From assembly GCA_050176585.1 (NCBI GenBank), contig JBFXHX010000010.1:58028-122027 (forward strand): a stretch of 64,000 bases of DNA, read 5' to 3'. Under the pieces are notes generated by a model. That model saw nothing but the letters and a program-made list of their open reading frames with translations. It had not been told where the DNA came from and ran no database searches. Positions 61,127 through 64,000 of the stretch are shown here, piece by piece; position 1 is the stretch's first letter; every line of letters starts with the position of its first letter. Both the position numbers and the translations under genes were made by a program. The stretch comes from CAYYWP01 sp050176585 (GTDB lineage Bacteria > Desulfobacterota > Binatia > HRBIN30 > CADEER01).

Positions 61127-62245
61127 TTACACGCGGAAGAACGCCTGCGCGTTGCGGCCGAGCACCTTGTCGACCGATTCTGCCGGCAACCCGGCCAGCA
61201 CCTCGCGACCGCGGGCCACGACGTGCGCCGTTCCCTCCGAGTGCGGGTAATCCGAGCCGATGAAGAACTTGTCGTCGCCGGCGAATTGCACGACCAGCGG
61301 CAGCATGCGCTCGGCCGGGTCGCCCTGAATCCAGATGTTGCGCTCGAAGTACTCGCGCGCCGGGCGCTTCATGCCCGAGGTGTGCGCCATGTAGCTCCAG
61401 AAGTAGTCGAGCCGCTCGAGCCACTCGCCCACCCAGCCGGCTTTCGATTCGATGGTCGCCACGCGGAGCTTCGGAAAGCGCTCGAGCACGCCGTCGTACA
61501 CCATCGTCGTGAGGGCCATGCGCTGGTCCTGGAAGAGGCAGAACGCGATGTACATGTGCCCGGCGGGCGGGTCGCGATGCCAGTCGGCGCCGAGGATCTT
61601 GTCGTGCACGACCAGGTGAATGCCGACGCCGAGATCGAGGTCCTGCGCCGCCGCCCACACCTTGTCGTACTCGGGATGGCCGAAGCTGCGCCCCTCGAGC
61701 GGAATGGCGCCGACGAAGATCGTGCGGTATCCGAGCTTCGCCACCCGATGGAGCTCGCGCACCGCGAGGTCGGGATCGCGCAGCGAGATGTGCGCAACCG
61801 GGTGCAGCCGCTTGCGGTTCACGGCGCAGGCCTCGTGCGCCCAGGTGTTGTACGCACGGCAGTGGGCATCCGCGAGCTTGGGATCGTTGATCGTGCCTTC
61901 CCAGAGGATGCCGAGGGTCGGATAGATGATCTGCGCGTCGATCCCCTCCGCGTCGAGGTAGCGCACGCGAGCATCCATGTCCTGCCAGCTCGGGTCGAAC
62001 GCGTGTTGCGGATCGAACTCGTCCAGCGTCTGGCCGTCTTCCTTCTTGCCGTGTCCGACCATGGTGCTGAACAGGTTGTCGAAATCCATGCCGACCATCG
62101 GTTGGCCGTCGACCACCACGATCGGCAGCGACCCGCCCGCGGGGTCCTTCGCGAGCTGCAGCACGCGCTCGCGGTACTGCGGCTCGACGTAGCGCTGGAA
62201 CAGATCGAACGGCTCGACGAAGTGGCTATCGGCATCGATGATCAT
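61127..62245 (-). CDS. Amidohydrolase_2 family metal-dependent hydrolase/decarboxylase
   Basis: 372 residues, MIIDADSHFVEPFD. TIM-barrel amidohydrolase of the ACMSD-like group: the metal motif D6-S-H8 at the N-terminus, DMDARVRYLDAEGIDAQIIYPTLG (~90-110), GIHLVVH (~205), and FIGSDYPHSEGT (~330), where the Asp is the last metal ligand. Relatives decarboxylate aromatic or muconate acids or hydrolyse esters and lactones. It starts 18 bases after the SDR gene upstream on the same strand. It faces the rightward luciferase-like gene across the terminator. Confidence 0.88.
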   Translation of the reverse strand: MIIDADSHFVEPFDLFQRYVEPQYRERVLQLAKDPAGGSLPIVVVDGQPMVGMDFDNLFSTMVGHGKKEDGQTLDEFDPQHAFDPSWQDMDARVRYLDAEGIDAQIIYPTLGILWEGTINDPKLADAHCRAYNTWAHEACAVNRKRLHPVAHISLRDPDLAVRELHRVAKLGYRTIFVGAIPLEGRSFGHPEYDKVWAAAQDLDLGVGIHLVVHDKILGADWHRDPPAGHMYIAFCLFQDQRMALTTMVYDGVLERFPKLRVATIESKAGWVGEWLERLDYFWSYMAHTSGMKRPAREYFERNIWIQGDPAERMLPLVVQFAGDDKFFIGSDYPHSEGTAHVVARGREVLAGLPAESVDKVLGRNAQAFFRV

Positions 62246-62263
62246 CGTGGGTTCCTTTCTGCT

Positions 62264-63052
62264 TCAGACGCACGTCCAGCCGCCGTCGACGACGAAGTTG
62301 GCGCCGGTGACGAACGAGGACTCGTCCGAAGCGAGGTACAGCGCGCACGGCGCGATGTCCTCGGGTTTCCCGATGCGCCCCAGCACGGAGGTCTCGATGC
62401 CCGCGCGCACGTACTGCGGGTTCTTCATCCGTTCGGCGAGCACGGGCGTGTCGATCAATCCGGGCGCGATGCTGTTCACCCGGACATTGTACGGGCCGAG
62501 CTCCTGTGCCAGCGCGCGGGTGATGGCGATCACCCCGCCCTTCGCGGCGCAGTGCGCCACGCCGCCCTGCGGGAACGGCTCCGGCGCGCCGCGCATCTCC
62601 ATGCCGATCATGCCGGCGATCGAGGCCGTGTTGATGATCGAGCCGCTGCGGCGCGCCATCATGCGCGGCGCCACCGCCCGGCACGCGACGAAGATCACGT
62701 CGAGCTCGTTCCTGATGGTGAAGTTCCATTGCTCGCGGGTCATCTCCCAGATGGGAGCGAACTTCGCCGAGCCGCCGTTGTTGTACAGCACGTCGATCGG
62801 CCCAAAGGTCGCGACCGTATACTCGACCAGCTCCTGAAACTGCTCGTCGGAGGCGATGTCGCAGACGCGCCCGCGGAAATTGCCGCCGTGGCCGCGCTGG
62901 GCGATCAACCCCCCGGTCTCGTTCAGCTCGGGCTCCTTCACATCACAGCCGACGACCTTCGCGCCTTCGGCCGCGAAGAGCAGCGCTGCCGCTCGGCCCT
63001 GCCCGCCCGCCGTGCCCGTGATCAATGCCACTTTGCCATCGAGTCTTCCCAT
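62264..63052 (-). CDS. SDR-family protein with His at the catalytic Tyr position
   Basis: 262 residues. The cofactor motif TGTAGGQG (~13-20), YNNGGSA, the Ser-containing SIINTASIAG and GANFVVDGG are normal for a classical SDR. At the active site AHCAAKGG is found where Y-x3-K is expected: the Lys is kept but the residue four before it is His, not Tyr. It may be a changed mechanism, a cofactor-binding role, or a non-catalytic member. It lies between the amidohydrolase and the hydrolase genes on the same strand (18 and ~95 bases). Confidence 0.88.
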   Translation of the reverse strand: MGRLDGKVALITGTAGGQGRAAALLFAAEGAKVVGCDVKEPELNETGGLIAQRGHGGNFRGRVCDIASDEQFQELVEYTVATFGPIDVLYNNGGSAKFAPIWEMTREQWNFTIRNELDVIFVACRAVAPRMMARRSGSIINTASIAGMIGMEMRGAPEPFPQGGVAHCAAKGGVIAITRALAQELGPYNVRVNSIAPGLIDTPVLAERMKNPQYVRAGIETSVLGRIGKPEDIAPCALYLASDESSFVTGANFVVDGGWTCV

Positions 63053-63147
63053 GGGGCCGTCCCGTCTATGTGCCGCTCGAGCACGTTGTCAAGGCGCTTC
63101 TCGCGCCGGAAATCGCATGTTCTGAGCGCGCAGTGCGGCGGGCTCGC

Positions 63148-63945
63148 TCACCCGCGGCGCGGCGCGCCGATGTCCTCCAGAAACTCCAGCACCGCGCGGT
63201 TGAATGCCTCCGGCCGCTCGGCATAGCCGATGTGCCCGACGCCGCCGAGCGTGAGCAGGCGCGCGCCCGGAATGCGGCGCGCCATCTCGCGCCCCTCCTC
63301 GGGCATCACGACGCGGTCGTGCTCGCCGACGATGACCAGCGTCGGCACCTGGACCTCGCCCAGGCGCTCCATCACGTCGAAACCCGCGAGACCTTCCGAG
63401 AGCACCGCGGCGTACGCCTCGCGGTCGTTGCTCGCCACCATGTTTGCGAGCCAGTCGGTGAGCGCGCGGTCGGCGCCGGGCGCCAGCGCCTGGGAGGCGA
63501 CCAGCCGGCCGTACTCGTCCATCGGCGCGGTGCGCAGGGTGGCGACCCGCGCGGCGAGCACATCCGCCGGCATGCGCCGCCTCGCGGCGGTGTGGCAGAG
63601 CACCAGCGCCCGGCAGAGCCCCGGCTCGGCGAGCGCCAGTGCGAGCCCCACGTACCCGCCCATCGACGTGCCGAGGTAGATCACGCGCTCGAGCCCGAGC
63701 GCGCCAAGGACCGCCGCCACATCCGCGGCGAGCGTTGCGACCGCGTACGCGCCCGGCGCGCGCGGCTTGTCGGAGGCGCCGAAGCCGCGCAGATCCACGG
63801 CGATGGTGCGGTAGCGGCGCGAGAACTCCGGTATCTGATGGACCCAGAGGTGCACGTTGGCGCCCAAACCGTGCACGAGCAGGAGCGGCTCGCCCGCGCC
63901 CCACTCCTCGACGTTCAGCTCCACGTCCCCGACGTTGAGCTTCAC
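63148..63945 (-). CDS. Alpha/beta-fold hydrolase
   Basis: 265 residues from GTG 63945 (GGGAG eight bases upstream); GTG 63954 in frame is also possible. Oxyanion strand LLLVHGLGANVHLW (~22-36), VDLRGFGASDKP, nucleophile elbow LGTSMGGYVG (Ser near 95), acid in VIVGEHDRV and the final His in GGVGHIGYAERPEAF. Nothing singles out a substrate; ester, lactone or C-C (MhpC-like) hydrolysis are all possible. It is first in a leftward set with the SDR and amidohydrolase. The last 55 bases of the window hold no gene. Confidence 0.9.
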   Translation of the reverse strand: MKLNVGDVELNVEEWGAGEPLLLVHGLGANVHLWVHQIPEFSRRYRTIAVDLRGFGASDKPRAPGAYAVATLAADVAAVLGALGLERVIYLGTSMGGYVGLALALAEPGLCRALVLCHTAARRRMPADVLAARVATLRTAPMDEYGRLVASQALAPGADRALTDWLANMVASNDREAYAAVLSEGLAGFDVMERLGEVQVPTLVIVGEHDRVVMPEEGREMARRIPGARLLTLGGVGHIGYAERPEAFNRAVLEFLEDIGAPRRG

Positions 63946-64000
63946 GCGCCTCACTCCCGCCGTATGAAGACCGGGCGGCCGCGGGCGCTCGCCCGCGGCC

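Noticed and set aside
61055..63226. 723-residue plus-strand frame across the amidohydrolase and SDR genes
   Set aside because: Crosses a terminator and lies antisense to two recognised genes; composition is low-complexity Arg/Val/His.

Overview
The window is GC-rich bacterial DNA from a draft or metagenome-type assembly: a 100-N scaffold gap lies at 21284-21383. The likely source is an uncultured Gram-negative of the old 'Deltaproteobacteria' range, most plausibly Candidatus Binatota. This is an inference. It rests on several luciferase-like flavin monooxygenases, xanthine-dehydrogenase-type hydroxylases, and secreted proteins that combine Thr/Pro/Ala-rich linkers with dockerin-like repeat pairs. 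Lytic transglycosylases, lipoproteins and MprF fit a Gram-negative cell. No rRNA, CRISPR array or phage was seen; one tRNA is present.

Layout. 1-8.8 kb holds a 3'-truncated methyltransferase, two unrelated luciferase-like monooxygenases, an RRM RNA-binding protein with a small partner gene, an MltB-type transglycosylase, a molybdopterin oxidoreductase and a DoxX membrane protein. 8.9-15 kb holds two large secreted proteins: a beta-propeller/cytochrome c fusion and a LamG protein, both with dockerin-like ends. 15.1-20.8 kb is one 1,889-residue protein combining a transglutaminase-like region, an SF1 helicase and a Vsr-like nuclease; it is a candidate defence protein. 20.8-22 kb is gene-poor and contains the gap and tRNA-Val. 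22-25.7 kb is a hydantoinase/oxoprolinase pair. 25.8-29.1 kb is a housekeeping run (maf, yggS, proC, yggT, yggU, FmdB-type zinc ribbon). 29.2-33.2 kb pairs mprF convergently with an AcvB/VirJ-type protein. 33.4-40.3 kb carries slt, dedA, radC, rlmI, moaC and trxB. 40.5-42.1 kb is a third dockerin-type secreted protein.

42.3-57.2 kb is the most distinctive region. A TetR gene and a diiron ferritin-like gene run rightward and meet a 12-gene leftward operon (57151 to 44138). In transcription order the operon encodes: a 2Fe-2S subunit, a Mo-hydroxylase large subunit, an FAD subunit, a second large subunit, a ferredoxin/ferritin-like fusion, a two-cluster ferredoxin, a luciferase-like monooxygenase, a cupin, a PaaK-type CoA ligase, a ferritin-like diiron protein, an SDR and a thiolase. 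This looks like a complete uptake-to-thiolysis catabolic route that uses three kinds of oxygenation or hydroxylation chemistry. The substrate cannot be read from the sequence.

57.2-58.2 kb is a 913-bp element bounded by 15-bp inverted repeats. It carries a frameshifted small gene and a Cys-rich lipoprotein but no transposase. From 58.4 kb a second ferredoxin, ferritin-like and luciferase-like module runs rightward to a strong bidirectional terminator. It faces an amidohydrolase, an SDR lacking its catalytic Tyr, and an alpha/beta hydrolase on the other strand. The repeated association of these families in 17 kb suggests a lineage-specific oxidative catabolism.
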